A stretch of DNA of 64,000 nt. Origin: Choristoneura fumiferana. Lineage: Eukaryota; Arthropoda; Insecta; Lepidoptera; Tortricidae. The translations under genes and the position numbers were made by a program. Every line of letters begins with the position of its first letter. The first letter of the stretch is position 1. The stretch is from NCBI RefSeq assembly GCF_025370935.1, contig NC_133497.1:3820560-3884559 (forward strand), read 5' to 3'. Below the pieces are notes generated by a model. It was given only the letters and a program-made list of their open reading frames with translations, was not told the DNA's origin and searched no databases. Below are positions 35,201 through 45,169 of the stretch, one piece after another.

Positions 35201-38200
35201 GTATTAAATATGATTTTAATCTAAAATTTGTTTTCACGCCCGTAATAACAGACTTTGAAAGCCATACTTAAAAACCTCACGCAACAGTGCGCCATCTAGT
35301 GAGACAAAAAACGATAGCCCTCATTACTTTGCACACTCAGCTGGCGCTGCCAAGAGCGCAATCAGCGGTATTCGGCAATTTTTGAAAAAATATTAGTTTC
35401 GCAAATGTGATGTAAAACATTGTATGTCGCACGGGCGGTACGAGAATTACGAACATCGACTCATTAAAGCCCTCGTTCGTAATTCCTTATTTACCGCCCT
35501 TAAGACACAATGTACTATTGCACGCTCCGCTGTGGCTGATATTAATGCTGTGGCTGTACCAGGCTGTACGGTCAAGGACTTTAATTCATGAGCTACCATG
35601 GAACCATTTCACAGTAAACGTCATAGTGACATCGCATTAATTAACAATGAAAATCGTAATGACTTTTCCTTTGAAAAGGTTCACCATGGAAGTCACCAGT
35701 AAAGTCTTGACCGTACATTCACGTTTGGTTTCTCAGGATCCGCGGACTTCTTCGCCCTGAACCACTACACGTCCCGCACGGTCCGGGCCGCCGCCGAGGG
35801 TGAGCCAATTGGCGCCTTCCTCATCGAGGGCATCCAGGATCTGGGAGTGATCCTGGAGGGACGGCCTGAGTGGGCCAGCGCTACCTCTTATTGGTTCTTG
35901 GTTAGTTGCAGACGGGGCGTTCAAGCGTTACGTAACGCAATTTTTAAAGATTTTTTAAAGTAACACGCCATAACGTTTTCTGTATCCCCCCGCCCCTCCC
36001 TAAACTTTACGTTACACCCAAATGACCATTTTTAGGGTTCCGGAGCCGAAATGGCAAAAACGGAACCCTTATAGTTTCGCCATGTCTGTCTGTCTGTCTG
36101 TCCGTCCGCAGCTTTGCTCAGGGACTATCAATGCTAGAAAGCTGTAATTTTGCACGAATATATATGTAAGCTATGCCAACATTGAACTTTAAAGTGCAAA
36201 TATTCATTAAAATCGAGCGTCCCCCCTCCCCCCCCTAAAATCTAAACCGGTGCGTGGAAAAATTTGAAAAAATTCAGGATAGTAGTAAGTATATAAAAAT
36301 TACAAGGAAAACTATAACGGTTAAGTTTTCTTGAGAATTATTTGTAGTTTAAGAGTAAATAGCAGCCTAAGGTATAAAATATACCTAAACTTGGAATATT
36401 CCGTACAAAATACGAAATCCTTAGAAAAATATTACTTAATTTTTTCGTAATGGCTACGGAACCCTATTTCGGGCGTGTCCGACACGCTCTTGGCCGGTTT
36501 TTTTCTTTTGTCAATTAAGTAAACATAAAAATTATGAGCCCACTAATATTATAAACGCGAAAGTCTGTATGGATGGATGTTTGTTTGGATGTATGTTTGT
36601 TACTCTTTCACGCAAAAACTACTGAACGGATTTCCATGAAATTTGGTATGTAGGTAACTAGTGTTGTGTGCTGTTGTGTTTCGGCGTGGAGAGTAAGACA
36701 GCCGGTGAAATTACTGGCACGTGAGGTATCCCATCTTAGGCCTCTAGGTTGGCAACGCGTCTGCAATACCCCTGGTGTTGCAGATGTTTATGGGCGGTGG
36801 TGATCTCTTACCATCAGGAGACCCATTTGCTCGTTTGCCATCCAGTCAAATAAAAAAAAAATATAAAAATAAAAAAAAACTAGACGCTTATATGTTAAGG
36901 CTATTTTTATCCTGATATTCCCACGGGACAGGGATAAAGTCCTGAAATTTCAACCGCTGGGTTTAGAGTCTTGAAATTTTGGACAGTTGTTCTTAACACA
37001 ACCTCAATGAAGATCACGGTATACAGTCACCAGCACCAATATCTGACACAACAAGCGTGCATAAATATCTGATACGACTCTATTTCTAGGGCCGAAAGGA
37101 CGTGTCAGATATTTTTGCACGCTCCGCTGTGGCAGATATTATTACTGGTGACTGTACATTCTAGGATTTCCCAGGGGAATTTTGTAAAATCCCAGAATTT
37201 CAATTGTAACTACCAGATCGAATAGTTTACGCATGCGAAGCCGTGGGTAAACTCTAGTACCTATAAAATAAAATAAACATAAATAACATGGGACCAATTG
37301 GGTACCTTAAGTTTTTTAGGATGGTCCATGTCATATTTTGACGACCAGATGGCCTAGTAGTTAGAGAACCAGACTACGAAGCTTGAGGTCCCGGGTTCGA
37401 TTCCCGTGTCGGGGCAGATATTTGTATGAAAAATACGAATGTTTGTTCTCGAGTCTTGGGTGTTTAATATGTATTTAAGTATGTATCTATCTATATAATT
37501 ATATTTATCCGTTGCTTAGTACCCATAACACAAGCTTTGGTAAGCTTAGTTTGGGACCAGGTCAATTGGTGTGAAATGTCCGTTATATTTATTTATTTAT
37601 TTATTTATTTTAGTAGACTTATATGTAGCTCATTCCTATAGATAAATATATTTTCACTTTCCGTTTTTTTTGTAAAACTAAATTGAAACTATTATATCGT
37701 CTTACAACGACACATACGTACACACACGTGCGTACATACGGCGACATTTGACAACTGACAGCTGTCAATACGACCCTTTTTTTTAATCAAACAGACCAAA
37801 GCACAAACCTATTAATCCCACCAAACGTGCGGTTTGCCGAAATAAAGTTTCAATATATTTTTACAAAAAATCAGCAAGTGAAAAAAAACATCTAAGTATC
37901 TACAGGAGTGAGCTATATTTTAAGTCTACAATCGATAAAAAATATAACATGGACCACCCTAGAAAACTTAAGGTACCCAATTGACCTAGTCCCGAACTAA
38001 GCAAAGCTTGTATTATGGATACTAGGCAACAGATAAACATACTTATATACAAACTTAAATACATATTAAACATCCAAGACCCGAGAACAAACATTCATAT
38101 TCTTCATACAAATCTGCCCCGGCCAGGAATCGAACCCGGGACCTCAAGCTACATAGTCAGTTTCTCTAACCACTTGGCCATCCGGTCGTTTTATAATATT

Positions 38201-41200
38201 AGTATGGAAGTATGGATATGGATGGTGATGAGGCGCCTTTCGCAGGTCAACCCCATCGGGCTGCGGCACAACTTGAAGCTTATCAAGCAGCAGTATGGAG
38301 ACTGGAGGGTCGTCATCACGGAGAATGGGTACTCCGACAACGGAGCCAGTCTTGATGATGAGAAGCGGGTGGAGTACTACAGAGATTACTTGGAACAGGT
38401 ACTGTATGCAAAAGCCACAGAATAACAAGTTTTCCATACAGTAGGCCGACGCCTTTGAAGCTGGTCGATACCGCAGCCTGTATAGGTATTTACGCAAGTA
38501 AGGAAGGATTGTCACAAATTTAAAATTTGGAAGGTCCATTTTTACGAATCGGTACATATTGGTATTGCGAAATTATATAAAACAAAATGAATTAGTGGTG
38601 GCATACTTACTAGGGGCAAGAAGTATTAAAATTATACTATTTTTGAAATGAAAAACTCTTTTTTCTGCAAAATATACTTTTATAGATTAGTACTTAACCG
38701 ACAAATACTTTCGGTTTCTAGACTTAACGGTCTTAAAGTTCATGTTATTGAATTTAATTATATAAAAAATAAATAAATATAATTACATGAATAATGAAAT
38801 CTTAGTTCTTTATTTATGCGAGATGAAGATTTTCACGCACTCACAGTACATGTCGTATGCACCATAATAAATATTGATTATAATGTAAATGTTAAAAAAC
38901 GCGATAGCCCTAGAAGACTTGTCCCAAGCTACTAAGAACGGCGAAGTATGCAGCTGGGGCTCCTCCCACCCGCGTCTCACCCCTCACGCCCGCACGATTG
39001 CTCTGTCTAGACGTCTCCGTCGGATTACTGTAGGGAAACTTGTTATACTGTGCTAAAGCTGTATGGTCCTGACAGACAGGTGGACGGACAGACAAACAAC
39101 AAACTGACATGGAACCCTAAAAACTATATTTATTAGCGTAAGAACTGGCTATATGTCTTGCTAAGTATATCTATATTTTACCCCATTGTCATCATCTCTG
39201 TTCTCTGTCGGACATAGCGTCCCTCGTAGACCTCCAGTTGCCTGCATCTACCTTGACCCCCGCAGCTTGAACCAGGGCCCTGTACCACAAAAGTTACAAA
39301 TGCTACAATTCGACAAAATGGTCAAGTTTCTCATAATAAAATGTTACAATTTTATGATTGGTTTTTTGGAGTCTTTTTGTATTTTTTATTTCAACTCCAA
39401 ATTTGTTACTTTCACGGGTATCCCGTGAAACCATATCGAAAATACAAACTGAGACATGGATGCACAGAAAAACCAGAAAAGAGACCAGCACTGGGAATCG
39501 AACCCAGGTCCTCAGCATTCCGTGTTCCGTGCTATAACCCCTACACCACTGCTGGACAGGAATCTAGACACGAATTTTTCCTATGCATACATATGCCTAT
39601 ATATGCTAGTATGCTTGCTGCTGCTTAAGTAGCGTAGTAGAAATAAGCAACCTGAGATATGTATGCATAGGAAAAATTCGTGTCTAGATTCCTGTCCAGC
39701 AGTGGTGTAGGGGTTATAGCACGCAGCACGGAATGCTGAGGACCTGGGTTCAATTCCCAGTGCTGGTCTCATTTTCTGGTTTTTCTGTGCATCCATGTCT
39801 CAGTTTGTATTTTCGATATGTTACAATTTTGTCGAATTGTAGCACTTGTAACTTTTGTGGTACAGGGCCCTGGTTCAAGCTGCGGGTTCAAGGTAGATGC
39901 AGGCAACTGGAGGTCTACGAGGGACGCTATGTCCGACAGAGAACAGAGATGATGACGTGGGGTCATCCGTCCATCTCGTTAGTGGATGTCTTACGCTACG
40001 CTTGACGATCCGCGCTCTCCATTCGCGAACTTTTAGGCCCCAACAACCGCATCCAACGGCCATCTGTTCTCCGTGCTATATGGCCTGCCCATTGCCACTT
40101 CAACGATTAATCAACGAGCTAATTCGCTTGGCCATGTAAATAATTTATTGAATCAGGTGTTGCTTTACGGAAATATGAATGAACTAAAAGAAAATAGATA
40201 GAAATAGAAAAATAAATATGGAACGACGATAGACAGACGGATTTGTGTTTCTTACCTACAGTGTGGAGGTGGAAGAACTGCATGAACACGCATATCTTGC
40301 ATAAACGTCGGTATCATAAGGTCGCGGGTACAAAGAAATTCTCTTAGTTCATTGGCTATATAGTGTCTCATCTCACCTAGGTATATCATATGATTTAATT
40401 TTTGACAGGTCTTCTTAGCTGTAACTGAGGACAAAGTGAACGTGACGGGTTACACCGCCTGGTCGCTCATGGACAACTTTGAGTGGATGGACGGATACCA
40501 GTAAGTATCTTTATACTAGCTATTACATGCGTTTTCTCGAAACATTAGATGTTTTCTATCGCGTATTCGCTGGGTACGAAGTACTAGGTGGGGGTAATGA
40601 AATCTGTCGCAGCGCTAATAGTGGCCAAAAGACGAAATAATCAAGATTCTGCCATTTGTCATACTCATATGAATTTGTCATTCGAAGATGGCGGATGTAG
40701 ACAATATCTCTAATTTTGCTATTTCTGTTTCTTTGGCTAGTTGAAGTATAATTTTGATAGTGTTTTATGCGGCGATTAACCTTAACAGTGAACAGTGATC
40801 CCAAAATTCTATATAGCTCTCGTGTCTAATATTTTTTAATGCGCAAGAGGTCTCCACGTGGTTTCTGGAATTTTACTATCTAGTTGCAAAAACTACAATT
40901 ACCGTACAACGTCCCTCACAAAGAGAGTTTACCTTGACACTGGCGAATTGTCATTAATTAGGACAGAAAAGCCATATTTTAAAAAAGAAGAAGAAGATTA
41001 ACAAAGCAATTTGTGTAGACATATCTGCCTAATTTTAGTAATAATGTTTGTCTTCTTGAATTATTGAACACAGTCCCTGTTTTGTTTTTAATTCCTCCAC
41101 ATCCCGGACATGTCCAGCAGATACCATCAGTTTTCCTTTTGAAACGGTTTGTGGTTGAAATTTTATATTGAGTACTTAATACACACAAAACCGGTCGTCA

Positions 41201-42463
41201 AAATAATACGTATGTTGATCTGAAAACGATATTTAATTTATTACTAGCGATACAAGAAAGAAGAATTATATATGTTTACTATTATTTAAGGAAACCATTA
41301 AAGTAGCTTTATCTTTTTGTATACAATAAAAGTATGACTAAACATGAAGTAAACAAACCCTGAAATAAACAAACTAAAACACACTTTTTGAATAAATTTT
41401 AATTACCTCATTTAATTTTAATGACCAAAAATTAATTCACAGCCCTTTGTCCACCCAAATCACGGTATCGCAGTAATTTAGTATTATAAATTAATACGTG
41501 ATAGGTTTGATTTTTTGTTAAGATTGCATTTTTGGAATCTTTTTGTATTTTTCACTTGAATTCCAAATTTTTTGTTACTTTTACGCTCGGATTTTTTTCA
41601 CAATGTCGCAATGAAATTTCAAAACGTCAGCCGACAAACTTGCGGACGCTAGGTGGCGCTGATGTCGTGCACAGAGCCAATTTACATTTTTAGAATATGT
41701 ATTTGATGTGACACCAGGACTTTTGCAGTCAGCATTTGCCCCACTTTATTATAATAAAACTGGCCAAGTGCGAGCCGGACTCACGCACGAAGGGTGCCGT
41801 ACCATTATCTATACAACATTAGACATTAGCAAAAAAAACGTCAAAGAAAACAAGTTTGTTGTATGGCAGCCCCCTGAAATATTTGGTTTATTTTAATTTA
41901 ATCATTTATTTTTAAATTGAATGTACAACAAAATATTCTGTGAATATTTCAAGCGAGCAAAAAACGGCAAAAAAACACGTCTATTGTATCTATGTATGGA
42001 AGCCCCACTTAATTGTTTATTTTATTCTATTTTTTACCCGACTGCGAGGTACTTACATCTTTTTTTAGTATTTTTTTTGTTGTTATAGCGGCAACTGTTC
42101 TGTGAAAATTTCAACTGTGACGGTCAGCTAGCTATCACGGTTCATGAGATACAGCCTGGTGACAGACAGACGGACAGTGTAGTCTTAGTAATAGGGTCCC
42201 GTTTTTACCCTTTGGTACGGAACCCTAACGATTGATAGAGTCAGCAGAGGCTCCCTGCGACAGAGTTCTACCGTTGTCATAATATACGAATTTGTCAAGG
42301 TAATTGACCATTATGTTCGTTTGCCAGGTCCCGCTTCGGTCTGCACGCGGTGGACTTCTCGGACCCCATGCGCCCGCGCACGCCGCGCGCGTCCGCTCGA
42401 TACTACACGCAAGTCGTCGCAGCGCGCTCACTAGATGTCGCTCCCAGCGCGCAAAGTGTTTAA
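26151..42463 (+). CDS. glycoside hydrolase family 1 beta-glucosidase (myrosinase/LPH-like), one frameshift
   Basis: Ten exons give about 490 residues ending in TAA at 42461-42463, the usual GH1 length. Exons: 26151-26269, 29772-29919, 30715-30880, 32034-32291, 33348-33436, 34613-34760, 35737-35900, 38246-38398, 40409-40500, 42328-42463. The first exon encodes a hydrophobic secretion signal (VAASLVALVAG). GH1 motifs in order: AAYQIEGGW, RFSISWPRI, YHWDLPQ, TINEP (acid/base Glu), ALNHYTS, ITENG (nucleophile Glu), AWSLMDNFEW, PRASARYY. GH1 enzymes hydrolyse beta-linked sugars; in moths they act on plant glycosides in the gut, and the acid/base Glu argues for ordinary beta-glucosidase chemistry rather than plant-type myrosinase. 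The Met codon must lie in an unidentified upstream exon, because the frame before 26151 hits a stop. Exon c is one base short, so this is a young pseudogene or a sequence error. Confidence 0.93.
26398..27345. mobile_element. probable LINE 3' remnants in GH1 intron
   Basis: 26588-26843 on the minus strand has two overlapping open pieces of unknown identity (NTLGEKCTSPMVIGNFEY in one). 26900-27345 ends in AAATAAATAAAATAAAATAA, a LINE-type tail on the plus strand. Decayed. Confidence 0.4.
27545..28200 (-). mobile_element. family X element
   Basis: Near full-length: left AGCGTGTCGGACACGCCC, right TTTTGGCTCCGGAACCCT. Confidence 0.8.
28201..28877. other. GH1 intron stretch, no feature seen
   Basis: AT-rich, with no exon-like or repeat-like signal recognized. 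Confidence 0.5.
28878..29532 (+). mobile_element. family X element, intact reference copy
   Basis: From GGGTTCCGGAGCCAAAATGG to CACGCTCTTGGCCGG. Useful as the uninterrupted reference for the interrupted copies. Confidence 0.8.
29772..29919 (+). CDS. GH1 exon b
   Basis: Acceptor TTCATAG, donor GTTAGC. It encodes KGVSIWDHFVH, ACDSYHLWREDV and ADMGVDYYR. Confidence 0.92.
30033..30274. mobile_element. hAT-type non-autonomous element, 242 bp
   Basis: Ends CAGCGGTTCCTAACC and GGTTAAGAACCACTG are inverted repeats. AAATAGAT is duplicated exactly on both sides (30025-30032 and 30275-30282), the 8-bp duplication expected for hAT. Confidence 0.92.
30715..30880 (+). CDS. GH1 exon c with 1-nt deletion
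   Basis: Acceptor TTCCAG, donor GTACGT. It starts FSISWPRILPSGF and later resumes IDELLAHGIEP and YHWDLPQSL in another frame. Length is 166, where neighbouring phases need 167 (or another value one base larger modulo 3). The shift lies near 30788-30796 and brings in TGA at once. Confidence 0.9.
31577..31772 (+). mobile_element. family L retroelement tail
   Basis: TGTTGTGTTTCGGCATGGAG to CAGTCGAATAAAATAAAAAA in the intron before GH1 exon d. Confidence 0.65.
31862..31984 (+). mobile_element. family Y MITE 5' of GH1 exon d
   Basis: Arms ACTACGAAGTGCAAAATTCG and the complement (CGAATTTCGTAGTAGCCCC) fold back. It lies 49 bases before exon d. Confidence 0.8.
32034..32291 (+). CDS. GH1 exon d (acid/base Glu)
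   Basis: Acceptor TTCTAG, donor GTGAGT. It encodes GGWTNPLISDWF, WITINEPIAMC with the acid/base Glu, and AHAKAYRVYEE. It is flanked on both sides by family Y MITEs. Confidence 0.94.
32318..32415 (+). mobile_element. family Y MITE 3' of GH1 exon d
   Basis: GTATGAAGTGCGAAATTCG to TTCGATTTTCGTAGTAGCC, 26 bases after the exon d boundary. Confidence 0.75.
32808..33290 (-). mobile_element. Helitron-like element
   Basis: Minus strand: starts TCCTTCTTATATTATAAATG and ends GCGAAGCCGCGGGTAAACAC then TAG. The TC start and CTAG-like end, without inverted repeats, fit lepidopteran Helitron-like elements. Related copies at 36541 and 59483. Confidence 0.6.
33348..33436 (+). CDS. GH1 exon e
   Basis: Acceptor CACCAG, donor GTAAGT. 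It encodes EVSYAQHEFWFEPAT and ends LARDHA. This segment is variable in the family. Confidence 0.85.
33478..33903 (-). mobile_element. MITE family Z (GAGGGCTATCG ends)
   Basis: Ends are GAGGGCTATCG and its complement. The interior is shared with 34898-35325, 42587-43303 and 61757-62174. It begins 42 bases after GH1 exon e. Confidence 0.8.
33950..34410 (-). mobile_element. LINE tail fragments
   Basis: 33950-34145 repeats 12490-12710. 34165-34410 is an RTE-like 3' end on the minus strand, with GGTGGGAGGCCTGCC and GTGGCCCGCCCATTACC. Confidence 0.5.
34495..34605 (+). mobile_element. 3' part of SINE family S1
   Basis: AAGTATGTATCTATCTATTT, CCGTTGCCTATTTAGTACCC, ending in TTTATTTATTTA just upstream of GH1 exon f. 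Confidence 0.6.
34613..34760 (+). CDS. GH1 exon f
   Basis: Acceptor GATTTCAG; the donor GTTTTT is weak. It encodes FGRFSHPIFSEEGGWPP, LPAFTQEEITLLK. Phase fits both neighbours. Confidence 0.9.
34898..35325 (+). mobile_element. MITE family Z
   Basis: GAGGGCTATCGCGTATGAATT to AACGATAGCCCTC, with AT on both flanks. Confidence 0.85.
35737..35900 (+). CDS. GH1 exon g
   Basis: Acceptor TTTCTCAG, donor GTTAGT. It encodes SADFFALNHYTSRTV and ends EWASATSYWFL. The Ala in ALNHYTS is usually Gly. Confidence 0.92.
36030..36508 (+). mobile_element. family X element with internal deletion
   Basis: Both ends are present, but about 170 bases after GCTATGCCAAC are missing relative to 28878-29532. Confidence 0.75.
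36668..36858 (+). mobile_element. family L retroelement tail inside a Helitron-like element
   Basis: TGCTGTTGTGTTTCGGCG to CAGTCAAATAAAAAAAAAA. The host sequence resumes with the cognate TTTTTATCCTGATATTCCCA. Confidence 0.7.
37024..37154. mobile_element. 131-bp Tc1/mariner-type MITE (family T)
   Basis: CAGTCACCAGCA and the complement-type end GGTGACTG with TA on both sides. Same length as 46048-46178. The homologous empty site is near 60704. Confidence 0.85.
37340..37605 (+). mobile_element. tRNA-derived SINE (family S1)
   Basis: A-box TGGCCTAGTAGTTAGAGAACC (split motif), B-box GGTTCGATTCCCG, ending in (ATTT)n. Confidence 0.8.
37970..38193 (-). mobile_element. inverted SINE (family S1)
   Basis: Minus-strand partner of 37340. 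The short flanks (AACTTAAGGTACCCAATTG and complement) are also inverted, so the two form a potential hairpin ending 52 bases before GH1 exon h. Confidence 0.75.
38246..38398 (+). CDS. GH1 exon h (nucleophile Glu)
   Basis: Acceptor TTTCGCAG, donor GTACTG. It encodes NPIGLRHNLKLIK, VVITENGYSDNG with the nucleophile Glu, and RVEYYRDYLEQ. Confidence 0.94.
39189..39956. repeat. long inverted repeat containing family S3 SINE copies
   Basis: The outer arms (GTCATCATCTCTGTTCTCTG and complement) extend into unique-looking sequence and then into oppositely oriented S3 SINEs (39365-39640 minus, 39640-39825 plus). The centre is near 39600-39640. Confidence 0.85.
39957..40110 (-). mobile_element. RTE-like LINE 3' fragment
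   Basis: GGTCATCCGTCCATCTCG and GTATATGGCCTGCCCATTGC-like stretches match the complement of RTE tails elsewhere in the window. Confidence 0.4.
40409..40500 (+). CDS. GH1 exon i
   Basis: Acceptor TTTTGACAG, donor GTAAGT. It encodes VNVTGYTAWSLMDNFEW, the glycone-binding Trp/Glu motif. Confidence 0.94.
40501..41750. other. GH1 intron i, no gene
   Basis: AT-rich intron. 41520-41600 carries a short piece of the family S3 tail (TTTTTGGAATCTTTTTGTAT). Otherwise nothing recognized. Confidence 0.45.
41755..42230 (-). mobile_element. interspersed element with CCAAGTGCGAGCCGGACTC end
   Basis: CTGGCCAAGTGCGAGCCGG at left, GTACGGAACCCTAA at right. It resembles family X in plan (GGAACCC, CAGACGGACAG) but differs in sequence. 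Confidence 0.55.
42328..42463 (+). CDS. GH1 exon j (terminal)
   Basis: Acceptor TTGCCAG, stop TAA. It encodes RFGLHAVDFSDP and PRASARYY, then a non-conserved tail. Confidence 0.93.
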
Positions 42464-42494
42464 AAGATATTGTTTAAATGTTTATTTATTTATC

Positions 42495-42500
42495 AATAAA
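42495..42500 (+). promoter_or_regulatory. GH1 polyadenylation signal
   Basis: AATAAA 32 bases after the stop codon. Confidence 0.7.
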
Positions 42501-42586
42501 AATGTACAGCATTATATTATGTACTTCGATGTCAGTCATGTCATGATTCCTCTTAAGGTGTCCAAAAAAAATCTGGTAAAAAAAGG

Positions 42587-43303
42587 TAATTAGGGCTACG
42601 GTTTTCGCGCTCACCAGTTGGCGCCACTGTAGACAAAGGTCCTGCCTGAAGTATAGTGGTTAGTTTCTTATTACGGGCGTGAAAACAAAATTTACATTTA
42701 AATCTCTTGACGTCTTGACGACCAGATGGCCTAGTGGTTAGAGAACCTGACTACGAAGCTTGAGGTCCCGGGTTCGATTCCCGTGTCGGGGCAGATATTT
42801 GTATGAAAAATACGAATGTTTGTTCTCGGGTCTTGGGTGTTTAATATGTATTTAAGTATGTATCTATCTATATAATTATATTTATCCGTTGCTTAGTACC
42901 CATAACACAAGCTTTGCTAAGCTTACTTTGGGACTAGGTAAATTGGTGTGAATTGTCCCCTGATATTTATTTATTATTTATTTATTAAATCATATTTAAT
43001 ACCTTAAAACCGTACCATAAAAATATCGAGCATGCCAGTGTTGCATCTCCCCGTTTTGTTCGGAAAAAAGGGAGGACAAAGGTTTCCGAAAGACAAAACT
43101 GTCTCAAAACACAGACATTCATTGCCCCGGAGCGCATATTTGCCATAATTAATTTCAGATATTGTAAAATATTCACAAAATTATTCTAATTATGAATAAA
43201 CCCGCTTAGCTCACCCAAAAACTATGAGATTTGACATTTCGGAGACCTCACGCTACACTATCGCCTCTAGTGGGGAATTCATACGCGATAGCCCTCATTA
43301 TCT
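42587..43303 (-). mobile_element. MITE family Z split by a SINE
   Basis: The family Z interior is interrupted at 42717-42985 by a family S1 SINE. TAAATC-like bases flank the SINE. The left end is diverged (AGGGCTACGG) and the right end, CGATAGCCCTC, is intact. Confidence 0.75.
42717..42985 (+). mobile_element. SINE (family S1) nested in MITE Z
   Basis: Head GACGACCAGATGGCC, B box GGTTCGATTCCCG, tail (ATTT)n. Confidence 0.8.
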
Positions 43304-43467
43304 AAGGTCATATCTCAGTTTGAGCCGAACAGAGGTGACATGCTTGTTTTTTTATCACTGACTGTCACGAAATTATGTCTTCTATCTATATAACAGATAA
43401 ATAAAATGTGGTGCCTAATATTTAACAAAAAAAAAATTTAATGATTTGCAAAAAAATCTACTTGAAA

Positions 43468-43780
43468 GCCGTGGTGGCCTAGTGGTTTGACCTATCGCCT
43501 CTCAAGCAGAGGGTCGTGGGTTCAAACCCCGGCTCGCACCTCTGAGTTTTTCGAAATTCATGTGCGGAGTTACATTTGAAATTTACCACGAGCTTTGCGG
43601 TGAAGGAAAACATCGTGAGGAAACCTGCACAAACCTGCGAAGCAATTCAATGGTGCGTGTGAAGTTCCCAATCCGCACTGGGCCCGCGTGGGAACTATGG
43701 CCCAAGCCCTCTTGTTCTGAGAGGAGGCCTGTGCCCAGCAGTGGGACGTATATAGGCTGAATGATGATGATGATGATGAA
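43468..43780 (+). mobile_element. SINE (family S2), full length
   Basis: From CCGTGGTGGCCTAGTGG through GGTTCAAACCCCGG to CAGCAGTGGGACGTATATAG and (GAT)n. Confidence 0.85.
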
Positions 43781-43836
43781 AAAAAACTACTCATTCACTA
43801 TTTTTCGGGGACAAAAATAAGACAACGAAAATAATT

Positions 43837-43920
43837 TAGACGACCGGATAGCCAAGTGGTTAGAGAACCTGACTACCAAGCTTGAGGTCCCAGGTTCGAT
43901 TCCCGGCCGGGGCAAAAATT
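43837..43920 (+). mobile_element. SINE (family S1), 3'-truncated
   Basis: The tRNA-like head only: GACGACCGGATAGCC and GGTTCGATTCCCGG. Confidence 0.65.
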
Positions 43921-44212
43921 CGCTTGTCGAACTATGTAGTGCACGAGACCCTCTGCGTGAGTCCGCTTTGCACTTGGCCGTTTATGACACGATAGCTAGC
44001 AGAAGTTTAAAAAATTTAACATCTGGTAACATGGTGAACTCTAAGGATGAACTCTGGTTGAGTTCGAAACGCGTCATTGTAGTGTGGTGGGTGATACTTG
44101 GGGTTGTACGTTGTTTTACAGACAAAATTTTAATAGAATTTCGTTTAACAGACATTTTTTATCATATTATCCTTTCATAGAATAATCAATACGCAGAACA
44201 CTTAGGGGCTAT

Positions 44213-44495
44213 TTTGATATGAATATCTAAACAAAAAAATATATTTGTAACAAAAATCTATGATTTAAATTTCTTCAGACTAAGGGGCGGTTTCACCATC
44301 CATTGATTAGCGTTAACCGACGGTTAAATGTGATGCCGTCTCCGTCTACTCGAACAAAACAAATAGAGACGGCATCACACCTAACCGCCAGTTAACACTA
44401 ATCAATGGATGGTGAAACAGCCCCTTAGTCTGAAGAAATTTAAATCATAGATTTTTGTTACAAATATATTTTTTTGTTTACATATTCATATCAAA
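44213..44495. repeat. near-perfect palindrome around a GGGGCGGTTTCACC MITE
   Basis: The MITE ends (GGGGCGGTTTCACCATCC and complement) are nested in another 65-70 bases of inverted flank (AAATCTATGATTTAAATTTC and complement). Flanking bases are TAA and TTA, mirror images rather than a direct duplication. Confidence 0.85.
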
Positions 44496-44595
44496 GAACA
44501 ACAAATTAAATGTTAATTATTATCATATTATTTAGTTATTATAAAACTTAATACCAAAAAAAACATGCAATTCGTTTTCTGATGTGGTCGCAGTT

Positions 44596-44675
44596 CTAAC
44601 CTAACCTAACCTACTTTTCTAGTAGCGAGTCGTTTCTGACGAGGTCACTGTTCTAACCTAACCTAACCTAACCAA
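44596..44675. repeat. two CCTAA (TTAGG-type) runs
   Basis: CTAACCTAACCTAACCTA at 44597-44613 and a slightly longer run at 44653-44675, in two tandem 57-base units that also share ACTTTTCTRGTAGC. TTAGG is the insect telomere repeat. Confidence 0.6.
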
Positions 44676-44697
44676 CTTTTCTGGTAGCAATTTTTAA

Positions 44698-44790
44698 CCT
44701 ATTATAATATATTTAATATATTATATTAATATAATATAATATAATAATAATAAAATATAATATAATATATTTAACCTATTATAATATATT
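44698..44790. repeat. TATAATA low-complexity stretch
   Basis: Pure AT run built from TAATATA-like units. Confidence 0.8.
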
Positions 44791-45169
44791 TTATCCAACA
44801 AACAATATTTGTTAAAAAATAATTCTACAATTTGATAAATTTGATAAATAATAAAGTGAGATTATAAGATTCCTTGAATAGTTATTCTATTAAATTTGTT
44901 TCATTCAAGTATATAGTCGTTGAAACAATAATATACGAAGTAAAAATTCAGGGACCAAATATTATATGAAACATTTTCTGCGAAACGAAATTCTATGAAA
45001 TTTCTGTCGGCGAAAGAAGGGAACACCGTTCTTACAGCGGAGGCAGAGGGGCTACACGAACACATTTTGTTGCAGAGACATGGTAGTTATCGTAAGGTCA
45101 TGGGTGAACAGAAATAATTGTTTATTTTATAACTGATATGGACGAAGTAACGCTTGATAAATAGCTAAG

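Larger units (their letters stand above)
36541..37257 (+). mobile_element. Helitron-like element carrying two later insertions
   Basis: Start ACTAATATTATAAACGCG, end GCGAAGCCGTGGGTAAACTC then TAGT. Interrupted by a family L tail (36668-36858) and a Tc1-type MITE (37024-37154). Confidence 0.65.

Noticed and set aside
37342..37417. tRNA-like sequence with GGTTCGATTCCCG
   Set aside because: It is the head of SINE family S1, with the same 3' body and AT-rich tail at many sites.
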